Shown piece after piece: positions 1-8,595 of a DNA stretch of 64,000 bases; the stretch's first letter is position 1; every line of letters begins with the position of its first letter. The notes under the pieces are model-generated. The model was not told the DNA's origin, did not search any database, and saw only the letters and a program-made list of their open reading frames with translations. The DNA comes from Flavobacteriales bacterium (GTDB taxonomy: Bacteria; Bacteroidota; Bacteroidia; Flavobacteriales_D; Crocinitomicaceae). The position numbers and the translations under genes were made by a program. The DNA is taken from positions 124,001 to 188,000 of the forward strand of contig CANMHB010000002.1 in NCBI GenBank assembly GCA_947497485.1, in the 5' to 3' direction.

Positions 1-525
1 CTCATCATATTTTGTGTTGATTGAAAATGGTTTTCTTAAGTTTTTAACACCATTTTTTTCTTCATTTAAAGCAAATTCACATTGGGCAATAAATGAGGGT
101 ATTTCAAATTCTTTTGAACCACGTTCTCCCAACTGTTCTTTGGATTTTTTGTAAAATTCCAACGCATTCTCAATTAAATTCAAGTTTTGATAGATTTTCG
201 CAGCAAGAAAATGCATTTCTCCGTCGGCTTTCGTCTTTGCTAAACTTAAAGCAGTATCTATATCTACCTTTGCATCATTAAAATTATTGAGGTCAAATTC
301 TGTTGTAGCAAGTAAATAGTATGCCTTCCACGAATAAGGATCAGCTGTTAAAGCCTGTTTATATAACATAAAGGCATCGTAGGTTCTACCGATATTATAC
401 CTTTCATTACCATCACTTATGTATTTGGAACATTTTAATTTGTTGAAAAAACTCGTTTTATTATTTTGACCGATCGCAAAATAACAAGTCATAATGACTA
501 ATAATGAAAGAATATTTTTATTCAT
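1..525 (-). CDS. TPR-repeat secreted protein, 3' end cut by window edge
   Basis: This gene is not in the ORF track because it runs off the window. The minus strand is open for 175 codons from an ATG at 525 to base 1. It begins MNKNILSLLVIMTCYFAIGQ, a typical signal peptide, so the product is exported. The rest reads as tetratricopeptide-like helices, for example YNIGRTYDAFMLYKQALTADP, followed by ALSLAKTKADGEMHFLAAKIY. In Bacteroidetes, TPR proteins of this kind often carry an OmpA-like or other C-terminal domain, but that part lies outside the window. TPR units usually mediate protein-protein contacts; the partner is unknown. No clear TAnnTTTG box was seen before the start. Confidence 0.8.
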   Translation of the reverse strand, partial: MNKNILSLLVIMTCYFAIGQNNKTSFFNKLKCSKYISDGNERYNIGRTYDAFMLYKQALTADPYSWKAYYLLATTEFDLNNFNDAKVDIDTALSLAKTKADGEMHFLAAKIYQNLNLIENALEFYKKSKEQLGERGSKEFEIPSFIAQCEFALNEEKNGVKNLRKPFSINTKYDE

Positions 526-719
526 ATGTATTTAATTGTTTTTTAATGGTCATATGGAATCGCCATGTAATATATTCATCCGTGTTTGTGAGCATTTTGG
601 TCATGGCTTATTTCATAATTTAAATTTATGATTTAACAAATTAACGAATAGTAATGTTACTCCAAACAATTCTTTTTTGTGATCTTCCAATATTTATTTG
701 TTAAAAACTTAAATGAAAT
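526..719. other. AT-rich intergenic region between two minus-strand genes
   Basis: No gene, RNA or convincing terminator is seen here. There is a near-palindromic AT-rich stretch around 613-632 (CATAATTTAAATTTATG) of unknown meaning. Confidence 0.4.
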
Positions 720-1103
720 TCAATTAATTTTTGGAAAATGTCTATCAGTCCCATCGAATCTCGGACTTTGAACGGATATAACTTTTAAAGACTTTCTCCC
801 TCTGACTTGAACAGAATGAATAGTGTTTTTTGGGATTGTAACCTGCACGCCAGGAACTAGTTCGATTTCTTGACTACCCATAAGCATTACAGCTCGTCCT
901 GAAAGGACAATAATTGTTTCTGTATGTTCCTTGTGAAAATGTTCCAAAACATTTTTTTTAACAGCTATGAAAAATGAACTTTGTAATGAATCTTCTGATA
1001 TTTTTTCTACATAAACATTTTCATATTCTGGTAGCACCTTTTCCTTCCAATTTATTTGAGATTCCCCTAAAAAAGGAATTATAAGAAACAAGAGAAAACG
1101 CAT
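720..1103 (-). CDS. secreted cupin-domain protein
   Basis: A 127-residue protein with an N-terminal hydrophobic signal-like segment (MRFLLFLIIPFLGESQ) and a single cupin barrel over residues 30-115. The metal-binding pattern is visible as HFHKEHTETIIVLSGRA in the first cupin motif and a second-motif histidine in PKNTIHSV, so it probably binds a metal. It is the last gene of a minus-strand operon; its ATG overlaps the stop of the glutaminyl cyclase gene (TAATG), which implies translational coupling. The substrate is unknown. Family knowledge allows either a small enzyme or a ligand-binding protein, and the sequence does not decide between these. Confidence 0.75.
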   Translation of the reverse strand: MRFLLFLIIPFLGESQINWKEKVLPEYENVYVEKISEDSLQSSFFIAVKKNVLEHFHKEHTETIIVLSGRAVMLMGSQEIELVPGVQVTIPKNTIHSVQVRGRKSLKVISVQSPRFDGTDRHFPKIN

Positions 1104-2173
1104 TATGCCGCTCGCTTTTTTACTTTTACTTGAAATAACTTAGGCCAGAATTTACCCGTCATATAGAGCTTGCTGCTTAAGTTATCTTTGGCAATTCCAT
1201 TTAATACTTCACCGTTGCCCTTGCCCTCTTTCACAAGATTCGTTGCATCAATCAATGCAAGTACCTTCCCATTTTCAGGATCAATAACGGCAATGTTATT
1301 AGATGTCCAAATATTCGCATAAATTTTTCCGTCAACATATTCAAGTTCATTCAAATAATTCAAGGGTCCTTGATTGGTATAAACTTCAATCGTTTTAACG
1401 ACCTCAAATGTTTTAGGGTCTCTGAAGAACAAACGTTCAGATCCATCTGACATTATTAGATGATTTTTATCATGGCAAAGGCCCCAGCCTTCACCTGTAT
1501 ACGAAAGCTCACGGGTTACCTGAAAGGTTGTTTTATCATAAACAACGCATTTGCCGTTTTTCCATGTTAACTGATAAAGTTCTTCGCCAAAAATTGTTAT
1601 CCCTTCACCAAAATATGAGGCATCGAGGGATGACTTTCTTTTTATTTCACCCGTTTTTAGATCTACTTCAGCGACTAGGGTTTGACCATTTTGATTTGGA
1701 TCTCCCGTTCCTTCAAATAAATTCCCTTTATCAAATTCGAGCCCTTGAGTAAAACTACTTTCTTGGTGAGGGTATTCAGCAATAATCTCAGTTGACCAAC
1801 TTTCCGGGATAATATCAGATAGGACTTGCAATACTCGTTGTTCCTCTTGAATCATACCGTCATTCAATGTCGCCTTTAAGGTGACTGTGTATGTTCCAAC
1901 ATGTTGATTGATTGTGTTAAAATCAAAGGTTATTTGTCCACTTGGTGACATCCATTCTTTAATTTTTTGCCCATTTATTTCTAGCGAAACATCCTTCACA
2001 TCTTCAATAACTTCAAATTTTATAGGGATAATTTGACCAATTTTAACTGCCACATTATCTTTTAAGTTAAAAACAAACGCTTCTTCACTTTCACTGCTAT
2101 TTCCTCGAATAATGGGAACAACCAAAGCTGCCGCAAAACCAATAATTATCAGAACGACTAAGAACTTTTTCAT
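1103..2173 (-). CDS. glutaminyl-peptide cyclotransferase (beta-propeller type) with N-terminal Ig-like domain
   Basis: The 356-residue product resembles the plant/bacterial glutamine cyclotransferase family (PF05096), five-bladed propellers that turn N-terminal glutamine of exported proteins into pyroglutamate. A membrane anchor or signal spans residues 1-23 (MKKFLVVLIIIGFAAALVVP). Residues ~30-125 look like an Ig-like beta domain, and the propeller occupies ~130-350, with signatures FTQGLEF, YFGEGITIFGEELYQLTW and NELEYVDGKIYANIW. The usual bacterial enzyme is shorter because it lacks the extra N-terminal domain. The gene lies two bases after the bacilliredoxin gene and overlaps the cupin gene by one base. 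It acts most likely in the periplasm. Confidence 0.85.
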   Translation of the reverse strand: MKKFLVVLIIIGFAAALVVPIIRGNSSESEEAFVFNLKDNVAVKIGQIIPIKFEVIEDVKDVSLEINGQKIKEWMSPSGQITFDFNTINQHVGTYTVTLKATLNDGMIQEEQRVLQVLSDIIPESWSTEIIAEYPHQESSFTQGLEFDKGNLFEGTGDPNQNGQTLVAEVDLKTGEIKRKSSLDASYFGEGITIFGEELYQLTWKNGKCVVYDKTTFQVTRELSYTGEGWGLCHDKNHLIMSDGSERLFFRDPKTFEVVKTIEVYTNQGPLNYLNELEYVDGKIYANIWTSNNIAVIDPENGKVLALIDATNLVKEGKGNGEVLNGIAKDNLSSKLYMTGKFWPKLFQVKVKKRAA

Positions 2174-2175
2174 TT

Positions 2176-2517
2176 TTAAATTGAATCTAGTTTGGATTGA
2201 ACTTCAATTCCAGCTATTCGTTCGTGAGTTGCAGAATAGATAGGGGAATTTTTAAATAGAAGAATTGCCTGAGGTGATTGATGAGTAATTCCTGTTTTTT
2301 CTGAAATTTCATTGGATATTTCTCTAAAACTTAAAAGGTCTAAAAGAAAAAAATCAGCCTTTTGAGAATTCAAAACCCCTGATTTTTCAAAATCATTCAG
2401 CGCCATTTTCGAGATAATACATCGCGCACTATGTTTGAAAAATAATTGCGGTTTTACATCACTATTTTGAATTGCTTGACGAAGCTGCTCTATTGAAGTT
2501 AATTGTATCCAAGCCAT
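2176..2517 (-). CDS. ytxJ: bacilliredoxin-like monothiol protein YtxJ/BrxC
   Basis: A 113-residue thioredoxin-fold protein of the YtxJ family (DUF2847), linked in Firmicutes and Bacteroidetes to removal of bacillithiol from S-bacillithiolated proteins. The redox site reads HSARCIISKMAL: one cysteine where classical family members have TRCPIS. The thioredoxin-like cis-proline region is THQSPQAILLF. There is no signal peptide, so it is cytoplasmic. Its ATG overlaps the pheS stop codon by one base (TAATG), so the two are co-transcribed and probably coupled. bshB1, a bacillithiol biosynthesis gene, sits 7 kb away in the same window, which supports the thiol assignment. Confidence 0.85.
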   Translation of the reverse strand: MAWIQLTSIEQLRQAIQNSDVKPQLFFKHSARCIISKMALNDFEKSGVLNSQKADFFLLDLLSFREISNEISEKTGITHQSPQAILLFKNSPIYSATHERIAGIEVQSKLDSI

Positions 2518-3539
2518 TAAATTCCAGATTTAAATTGTTTTAAAAATCGAATATCATTTTCCGAATACAATCTCAGGTCTGTTACACGATATTTCAATTG
2601 TGCTATTCGTTCAATTCCCATTCCGAAGGCAAACCCCGTATATTCACTTGAATCGATTCCACAGGAATCCAGAACATTCGGATCAACCATGCCGCATCCA
2701 AGAATTTCAAGCCAACCTGAGTATTTACAGACGTTACAGCCTTTACCATTGCATAGCGTACACGAAACATCAACTTCTGCACTCGGTTCTGTAAAAGGAA
2801 AATAAGAGGGTCTTAATCGAATTTGCGTTTTTTCTCCGAACATTTCTTGTGCAAAATATAACAGCGTTTGTTTTAAATCTGCAAATGACACGCCTTTGTC
2901 AATATACAATCCTTCAACTTGGTGAAAAAAACAATGAGCTCTCGCTGATATAGCCTCATTTCGGTAAACCCTTCCCGGAGAAATTGTTCGAATTGGTGGT
3001 TTAGAAGTTTCCATAACCCGAACCTGAACAGAACTTGTATGTGTTCGAAGAGCTATTTCTTTTTCCCCTTTCTCAATAAAAAAAGTGTCTTGCATATCCC
3101 GAGCGGGGTGTTCAGGTGGAAAATTCAAGGCGGAGAAATTATGCCAATCATCCTCTATTTCTGGGCCTTCGGAAACGATATATCCAATTTTAGAAAAAAT
3201 AGAAATAATTTCCCGCTTCACTAACGAAAGAGGATGATGACTGCCTATTTCAAAGCTTTCACCCGGTCTTGATAAGTCGAGGTCATTAGCTGTTTTTTGA
3301 GATTGAATAAGCGTTTTTTTTGAATCCTCGTATTTCAATTCAGCATCCGTTCGGAGTTGATTTAGTAATTGGCCTATTTCCTTTTTTTCTTCATTTGGAA
3401 CATTTTTCAATTCAGAAAACAACTCCTTCGTCAATCCTTTTGAGCCTAGAAATTTAATTCTGAATGCTTCCAATTGATCGATTGAATTTATTTCAAACGA
3501 ACCTATGGAATTTTTTATGTCGTTTATTTTTGATTTCAT
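2517..3539 (-). CDS. pheS: phenylalanine--tRNA ligase alpha subunit
   Basis: A 340-residue class II aminoacyl-tRNA synthetase alpha chain that charges tRNA-Phe together with PheT (not in the window). An N-terminal coiled coil (~1-85) precedes the catalytic core. Visible signatures are the motif 2 region [12 protein letters not shown] with [22 protein letters not shown] and the motif 3 region [16 protein letters not shown] near the C-terminus. [21 protein letters not shown] segment marks a cysteine-rich insertion found in many bacterial PheS proteins. It is the first gene of a four-gene minus-strand operon. A TAAATTTG box on the minus strand at 3608-3615 could be its promoter, with a leader of ~65 nt. 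Confidence 0.97.
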   Translation of the reverse strand: MKSKINDIKNSIGSFEINSIDQLEAFRIKFLGSKGLTKELFSELKNVPNEEKKEIGQLLNQLRTDAELKYEDSKKTLIQSQKTANDLDLSRPGESFEIGSHHPLSLVKREIISIFSKIGYIVSEGPEIEDDWHNFSALNFPPEHPARDMQDTFFIEKGEKEIALRTHTSSVQVRVMETSKPPIRTISPGRVYRNEAISARAHCFFHQVEGLYIDKGVSFADLKQTLLYFAQEMFGEKTQIRLRPSYFPFTEPSAEVDVSCTLCNGKGCNVCKYSGWLEILGCGMVDPNVLDSCGIDSSEYTGFAFGMGIERIAQLKYRVTDLRLYSENDIRFLKQFKSGI

Positions 3540-3589
3540 TCGGTTTAACCTGTAACTTTTTGTGTTACTTTAATGTTTAATCAATATCT

Positions 3590-4006
3590 ATGCTTATTTT
3601 AGTATTGCAAATTTATAAGAAAAAACTGGCTAAACATCGACTTCAATCTGTATTCGTTATTTTATTGTTTATTGGTTTTTTGATGTCCATTTCGGGCTGT
3701 TACAAAAAACAAGATACAATTCTTCAAGTATACGTAAGAGATTCTAGCGGAGTAGTTGTTGAGGGTGCAAAAGTGGATGTTTTTGCCGAACCTACCACCA
3801 CAAGTAATAATGCCTTGCAAATTAATATGACCGAACTCACTGATGAATCAGGTACGGCAACTTTTAATTTTAATGAAATTTACAAATCAGGGCAAACTGG
3901 AACTGCCATTGTTAAGGCAAAGGCTACTTACTACAGTAAAACCGGGCAGCAGGTGGTTCAGGTAATTGAGGAAACTAATAATGAGTGCTTTATAGAAATA
4001 CAGTAA
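3590..4006 (+). CDS. small lipoprotein A of a tandem paralogous trio
   Basis: A 138-residue predicted lipoprotein; the lipobox SISGC ends a hydrophobic segment at residues ~22-36. The start is uncertain because the n-region before the hydrophobic stretch is long; the ATG at 3590 is the only ATG giving a complete signal. The mature part is a single small beta-sandwich-like unit with the pattern VYVRDSSGVVVEGAKVDV, then DESGTATFNFNEIYKSGQTG. The same pattern recurs in the next two genes. This resembles carboxypeptidase-regulatory or Ig-like folds used in secreted Bacteroidetes proteins. No enzyme motif is seen. Function is unknown. Confidence 0.75.
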   Translation: MLILVLQIYKKKLAKHRLQSVFVILLFIGFLMSISGCYKKQDTILQVYVRDSSGVVVEGAKVDVFAEPTTTSNNALQINMTELTDESGTATFNFNEIYKSGQTGTAIVKAKATYYSKTGQQVVQVIEETNNECFIEIQ

Positions 4007-4050
4007 CTTTAAATAAAATTAATCGTATTCTCTGTTTTAGAGAAAAAATG

Positions 4051-4058
4051 TAACTTTG
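4051..4058 (+). promoter_or_regulatory. TAnnTTTG -7 box for lipoprotein B
   Basis: TAACTTTG lies 14 bp before the ATG at 4073, matching the Bacteroidetes -7 consensus. No good -33 TTTG is seen at the standard distance. Confidence 0.55.
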
Positions 4059-4072
4059 GGAACTGATAAATT

Positions 4073-4444
4073 ATGAAAAAACGACATTTTTTTACTTTCG
4101 CCATTTTGTTGGGCCTTATTTTCACAAGTTGTGAGCCCAAAGACCCTGCTGTTTTGAAGGTTTTCGTTAGGTCTTCGACGAACCAACTAATAAATGGTGC
4201 AAAAGTTATTGTTATTGGGGATCAGCAATCAAATCCACCAACACTAGAATTCGTTGATACATCATACACGAATAGTTCTGGTTTTTCAGTTGTGGATATG
4301 GATCAGTATTTCGCAACTTCAGGAGAAGATAATACAACCGGTTATTTTGATATAATTGTGAAATACAACAACAAAGTGGCCAATGGCTACACGCGTTGCA
4401 GAGTTCACACTACATCTGTTGAAACAATTTATTTACCGAATTAA
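4073..4444 (+). CDS. small lipoprotein B of a tandem paralogous trio
   Basis: A 123-residue lipoprotein with signal MKKRHFFTFAILLGLIFTSC ending in the lipobox cysteine. The mature region follows the trio pattern (LKVFVRSSTNQLINGAKVIV, then DTSYTNSSGFSVVDMDQY) but is the most divergent of the three at its C-terminal end. It carries its own promoter-like box upstream, so it may be expressed independently. The protein probably sits on the periplasmic face of a membrane or on the surface. No enzymatic residues are evident and the function is unknown. Confidence 0.75.
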   Translation: MKKRHFFTFAILLGLIFTSCEPKDPAVLKVFVRSSTNQLINGAKVIVIGDQQSNPPTLEFVDTSYTNSSGFSVVDMDQYFATSGEDNTTGYFDIIVKYNNKVANGYTRCRVHTTSVETIYLPN

Positions 4445-4534
4445 AAATTATGAATTAAGCCATAGCGGGAATCGTTTCAAATAAGTTAGAATTTCATTGG
4501 CGATTCATTATGACTATAAAAAAATAAAACACAT

Positions 4535-4903
4535 ATGAAAAAGATATTTATAATTATTCTTGCACTGTCAGCAGTTTCTACTTTTACTTCTTGTCGAAAG
4601 AAAAAAGATACGATCGCAAATATTTACGTACGTGATGAAAACGACGATATCGTAAACGGCGCAATGGTTGTTTTATACGGAACAAATACAGCTGGAACAC
4701 CTCAGCAAGTTGCTGTTTTTGACACAGCCTACACAAATTCATCTGGTTTAGCTTCATTCAATTATAATGATTTGTATCAATTAGGTCAAGCAGGAGTGGC
4801 CGTGTTAGATATTAAAGCTCAAAAACAAAATCGCGTTGGTCAAGGGATAATTAAAATTGAAGCAGAAAAAGTAAACGAAGAAACCGTTTTCATTAATCCG
4901 TGA
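4535..4903 (+). CDS. small lipoprotein C of a tandem paralogous trio
   Basis: A 122-residue lipoprotein with signal MKKIFIIILALSAVSTFTSC. The mature domain aligns by eye with lipoproteins A and B: ANIYVRDENDDIVNGAMVVL, then FDTAYTNSSGLASFNYNDLY, then QLGQAGVAVLDIKAQKQ. It is closest to copy A at the C-terminal end and to copy B in the DTxYTNSSG motif. Its stop codon abuts the stop of the convergent gene at 4904. The trio looks like local gene duplication followed by divergence. Function is unknown. Confidence 0.75.
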   Translation: MKKIFIIILALSAVSTFTSCRKKKDTIANIYVRDENDDIVNGAMVVLYGTNTAGTPQQVAVFDTAYTNSSGLASFNYNDLYQLGQAGVAVLDIKAQKQNRVGQGIIKIEAEKVNEETVFINP

Positions 4904-5218
4904 TTAAGCCCGGATTTGTTTGCTTAATTTTCCGGTATTGAAATAAAGGATTTCTTCTCTATCGATTTTGCTGTCATTAAGCGCTGAAAAGTAAAGCTTG
5001 TATTCTACATAATCTTCAAGATCTAGAGATTCCAAGTAATCATTGATGTCTTTATCAGGATTATTCTTTTGTAAAATGCTTAATAATCGATTAATCTCTG
5101 AGACAGGAATAAAAAAAGTTGTTTCGTATGAAAGCGAATCCTTTTTGATTTCGGCAACTAATTTTGCTGATTCATTAAATGAATTAAATGTCATTGATGT
5201 TAAAATTATTTGTTCCAT
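4904..5218 (-). CDS. conserved hypothetical protein, ~104 residues
   Basis: I do not recognise this family. The ORF track starts at a TTG (5239), but the ATG at 5218 (MEQIILTSMTFNSF) is a better start because a promoter-like GAACTTTG sits at 5237-5244 and would put transcription start after the TTG. The product is small, acidic and soluble, with no signal peptide, and a predicted alpha/beta mix (FFIPVSEINRLLSIL, NPDKDINDYLESLDLEDYVEY). It lies divergently to tatC. It may be a small regulatory or adaptor protein, but nothing in the sequence proves a role. Confidence 0.6.
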   Translation of the reverse strand: MEQIILTSMTFNSFNESAKLVAEIKKDSLSYETTFFIPVSEINRLLSILQKNNPDKDINDYLESLDLEDYVEYKLYFSALNDSKIDREEILYFNTGKLSKQIRA

Positions 5219-5252
5219 TGTTCTAATTTTATAAGACAAAGTTCGGTGAGTA

Positions 5253-5273
5253 GGTCGTAAACAATTTACGGCC
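5253..5273. promoter_or_regulatory. near-perfect palindrome between divergent genes
   Basis: A 21-bp palindrome with arms GGTCGTAAA and TTTACGGCC and a 3-base centre; one arm pair is a mismatch (G-U in RNA). It lies just upstream of the GAACTTTG box of the minus-strand gene at 4904-5218, within its -33 spacer, and 43 bp upstream of the tatC box. It could be an operator. On the plus strand it is followed by a T-rich run, so a terminator is the alternative reading. Confidence 0.45.
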
Positions 5274-5315
5274 TATATTTCTTTTTTGTATTAATTAATA
5301 TTAAGCTTGATTCAC

Positions 5316-5323
5316 TAACTTTG
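5316..5323 (+). promoter_or_regulatory. TAnnTTTG -7 box of tatC
   Basis: TAACTTTG ends 6 bases before the ATG at 5330. Transcription would begin at or next to this ATG, making the mRNA leaderless or nearly so, unless ATG 5348 is the true start. Confidence 0.6.
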
Positions 5324-5329
5324 CGGAGA

Positions 5330-6118
5330 ATGTCTGAAGGCACAAACATGTCGTTTCTTCAACACCTTGAAGAACTCCGTTGGAGATTGGTTCGCGCAGC
5401 CATAGCCGTTGTTGTTGCCGCAATTGTAATTTGGATTTATCAGGTTGAAATTATCGAAAATGTCTTCTTGGCTATGGCTGAAGATGACTTTATCACATTT
5501 AAATACCTCTGTAAATATTTCGGAATTTGTTCAGAAAAGCTGAATGTTAATTTTCAAAGCATGACTGTTTCCGGACAGTTCTCATACGCATTAATGATGA
5601 GTATTGTCGGTGGGGCGATCGTTGCTTTTCCATTTATTTTCTATCAATTATGGGCATTTGTAAAGCCAGGGTTAAAATTCAAGGAAAAGAAAATGGCAAA
5701 AGGAATTGTCTTTTATGTTAGTCTTTTATTTTTTTCTGGTATTTTATTCGGTTATTTCGTTGTAGCACCAATGAGTATTCAGTTTTTCGGAACATTTCAA
5801 ATGAGCAAACGAATTGAAAATATCTACACCATTGATTCATACATGAGTACCATTATTTCGACAGTTTTCTACACAGGACTGTTCTTTCTATTGCCCATTG
5901 TAACGTATTTTCTCACCAAAGTTGGTCTGTTTGATTCAGCTTTTCTTAAAAAATACAGGCGTCATGCAGTGGTTATCATCTTAATCTTATCTGCAATTAT
6001 CACACCTCCTGACTGGATAACGCAAATTATCGTCTCTGTTCCGTTACTTATCCTTTATGAAATCGGGATTTTGGTTGCTATTCGAGTTGAAAAAAATGAA
6101 TTAAAATCAAAAAGTTAG
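5330..6118 (+). CDS. tatC: Sec-independent (Tat) translocase subunit TatC
   Basis: TatC is the polytopic receptor of the twin-arginine pathway, which exports folded proteins. The protein has the family start MSFLQHLEELRWRLVRA and six predicted membrane segments, with PFIFYQLWAFVKPGL, the ...VVAPMSIQFF... loop and a C-terminal ITPPDWITQIIVSVPLLILY. An Asn/Lys-rich tail follows. The ORF track begins at TTG 5321; I prefer ATG 5330 (MSEGTNMSFL) or 5348 because the promoter box overlaps the TTG. It is the first gene of a plus-strand run with a DUF5686 outer-membrane protein and lptB. TatA/B are not in the window. Confidence 0.95.
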   Translation: MSEGTNMSFLQHLEELRWRLVRAAIAVVVAAIVIWIYQVEIIENVFLAMAEDDFITFKYLCKYFGICSEKLNVNFQSMTVSGQFSYALMMSIVGGAIVAFPFIFYQLWAFVKPGLKFKEKKMAKGIVFYVSLLFFSGILFGYFVVAPMSIQFFGTFQMSKRIENIYTIDSYMSTIISTVFYTGLFFLLPIVTYFLTKVGLFDSAFLKKYRRHAVVIILILSAIITPPDWITQIIVSVPLLILYEIGILVAIRVEKNELKSKS

Positions 6119-8578
6119 ATGAAACCCAAGTTACTCGTCGCTTTGTTTATCTTTTGCTTTGGGAGCATTTCTCTAGCCCAACAAACAACCGTTTATGGTC
6201 GCGTGATAGATGCTGAATCGGGTTTTGGATTTCAATTTGTGAAGGTTCAGTTTATGAATTCCAAAATTGGAACCATAACAGACTCACTCGGTAATTACTC
6301 CATAAAAACATATTATGCTACTGATTCTTTGATGTTTATGTTTCCGGGATATAAAGTGAAAACTGTTAAAGTAAACAAAGATCAATCTCAAGAAATAAAC
6401 ATCACACTTGAAATTCGCGCAAACGCGCATCAGGAAGTTGTAATTCGTCCACCTGATGAACCATTTGCAATCAAGTTGCACAAACGTATTATTGCTAATA
6501 AACCAATTAACAATAAAGAGAAACTAGATGCCTACGAATACGAGGCCTACAACAAAATCCAGTTGGATCTGAACAACATTGGGGACAAGTTTACAAAAAA
6601 CGGTATCGTAAAACGCTTGGATTTAATAATGGACTACCTCGACTCAACTGATGAGGGACGAGCATTTCTTCCTGTAATTCTTAGTGAAAATGTTTCCGAT
6701 TTTTATTTCAAAAATAAACCGAAATTAAAGAAAGAAGTTGTAAAAGCGACACAGATTTCAGGAATTGAGAATTTACAAATGAATCAATATTTAGGGGATA
6801 TGTATTTAGATATCAATGTTTATGATAATATCTATGACATGTTCTTTAAATCGTTCATTAGTCCAGTCTCAAATTATGCGCGCAACTATTATCATTTTTA
6901 CGTTGAGGATTCAACTTATATTGGGAGTAATTGGTGTTATAAAATGCGTTTCAAGCCGAAAAGAACTGGAGACTTGACCTTTTCTGGTGAAATGTGGATT
7001 CATGACACAACCTATGCCATTAAGCGATTTAGCGGTAATATTTCACCTGATGCCAACTTAAACTACATTCAAGATTTTTATTTCGAACAGGAATTTGAGC
7101 AGGTAGAAAAAGAGGTTTGGATGATGACCAAAGAAAAACTAATCGCTGATATTCGATTAACTGAAAAAACAAAAGTATATGGTCTTTTTGGGCGAAAAAC
7201 GAGTTCAAGACGTTATTTTAAAATTAATGAGAAAAGACAACCGGAATTCTACAAAGGCGACAATACCGTTGAAATCCTCGATAGTGCAAAACTAAGAAGT
7301 GAAAATTACTGGAACGAAATTCGGCATCAACCCCTTACAAAACAAGAACAGCAAATTAATCAAATGATCGATTCTTTGGAAAACAATCGTTTTTTTAATA
7401 CAATGAAAAATGTCACTTATTTGGCATCGACAGGATATTATCCCGTAGGAAAAATTGAAATTGGAAGCATCGCATCTTTCATAGCCTATAACCCTGTCGA
7501 AAAACTAAGAATGGCTTTTGCACTTAGAACGTCCAATGCTTTTTCTAAAAGGGTTGAATTCGGTGGCCGAATTGCTTATGGATTTGGAGATGAAAAAATT
7601 AAATATGGAGCTTCTATTCGCTACAATATTACCCCTAAAAAAAGAGGCCTACTCACAACGTATTACAGTTATGACATAGAACAGATTGGGGTTTCAAGTA
7701 GTGCCTTGTCTATGGGAAATACTTTCACTACCGTTTTAAGTACAGCCCCATTTGATAAATTAACCTTTGTAACCAAAGCCGGACTGAGTTTTGAAAAAGA
7801 CATCAAAAAAGACTTTGTGTCTTTTGTTGGTTGTGAACTCAAGGAGCTTACTCCTTTGGGATTAGCGAACTATAAACGTGTTGTTGGAATAGACACTTCA
7901 TTGATTTCAAAAATTCGAACTGCCGAAATTACTGCTCGTATACGTTGGGCAAAGGACGAAGAATTTCTATCAGGAAATTTCGATCGAACAGCTGTAACAT
8001 GCACAAACCCCATCTTATCTCTTCAAGGAATTTTTGGTGTGAAAGGTTTATTTGGGAGCCAATATTCATATCAAAAACTAGAATTTCAAATCGAACATTA
8101 CCATCAATTAGGAGTTTTGGGAAGATTATATTACGGCGGTTCTGTTGGTTACATTTTCGGAACAACTGCATACCCTTTTCTGAAAGCGATTCCTGGAAAT
8201 CAATCTTTGTATTTAATGTCAAGTGCCTTTAATAAATTAAATTTCTTAGAATTTGTAACAGATAAATATGCTAGCGCGTTTATCCAAAATCAATGGGAGG
8301 GACTCTTTTTTGATCGCATACCACTTGTCAAAAAACTAAAATTACGACTTGTAACGACTGGAAAAATTGCAATTGGAGCTATAAGTTCTAGGCATCAGAG
8401 CGAAATGCTTTTACCTTCCTTTGTTAAACAATTCAATGGAATACCTTATGCTGAAACTAGTATCGGTATAGAAAACATCCTTAAGGTTATCCGAGTAGAT
8501 TTGGTTTGGAGAATGACCCATCTCGATCCAGGGATGAGTCCGCTAGGTGTTCGAGCAAAATTTGCGTTTAATTTTTAG
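6119..8578 (+). CDS. DUF5686 outer-membrane protein with carboxypeptidase-regulatory-like N-terminus
   Basis: The 819-residue product starts directly after the tatC stop. It has a signal peptide ([13 protein letters not shown]), a CarboxypepD_reg-like beta domain at ~22-105 ([19 protein letters not shown] ... [11 protein letters not shown]), and then the long DUF5686 region typical of Bacteroidetes, with alternating hydrophobic strands and a terminal aromatic residue (KFAFNF at the C-end), as expected for an outer-membrane barrel. Family members are abundant and uncharacterised or weakly linked to envelope functions. The neighbours tatC and lptB suggest an envelope-biogenesis context, which is inference. 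Length is normal for the family. Confidence 0.88.
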   Translation: MKPKLLVALFIFCFGSISLAQQTTVYGRVIDAESGFGFQFVKVQFMNSKIGTITDSLGNYSIKTYYATDSLMFMFPGYKVKTVKVNKDQSQEINITLEIRANAHQEVVIRPPDEPFAIKLHKRIIANKPINNKEKLDAYEYEAYNKIQLDLNNIGDKFTKNGIVKRLDLIMDYLDSTDEGRAFLPVILSENVSDFYFKNKPKLKKEVVKATQISGIENLQMNQYLGDMYLDINVYDNIYDMFFKSFISPVSNYARNYYHFYVEDSTYIGSNWCYKMRFKPKRTGDLTFSGEMWIHDTTYAIKRFSGNISPDANLNYIQDFYFEQEFEQVEKEVWMMTKEKLIADIRLTEKTKVYGLFGRKTSSRRYFKINEKRQPEFYKGDNTVEILDSAKLRSENYWNEIRHQPLTKQEQQINQMIDSLENNRFFNTMKNVTYLASTGYYPVGKIEIGSIASFIAYNPVEKLRMAFALRTSNAFSKRVEFGGRIAYGFGDEKIKYGASIRYNITPKKRGLLTTYYSYDIEQIGVSSSALSMGNTFTTVLSTAPFDKLTFVTKAGLSFEKDIKKDFVSFVGCELKELTPLGLANYKRVVGIDTSLISKIRTAEITARIRWAKDEEFLSGNFDRTAVTCTNPILSLQGIFGVKGLFGSQYSYQKLEFQIEHYHQLGVLGRLYYGGSVGYIFGTTAYPFLKAIPGNQSLYLMSSAFNKLNFLEFVTDKYASAFIQNQWEGLFFDRIPLVKKLKLRLVTTGKIAIGAISSRHQSEMLLPSFVKQFNGIPYAETSIGIENILKVIRVDLVWRMTHLDPGMSPLGVRAKFAFNF

Positions 8579-8595
8579 TAACTTCGATAAATCAA

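Noticed and set aside
93-281. 62-aa plus-strand ORF
   Set aside because: It lies opposite the open TPR-protein frame and has no promoter or signal of its own.
7929-8232. Two overlapping ORFs (97 aa - and 95 aa +) in the DUF5686 gene
   Set aside because: They overlap each other and the real frame, with no family resemblance.
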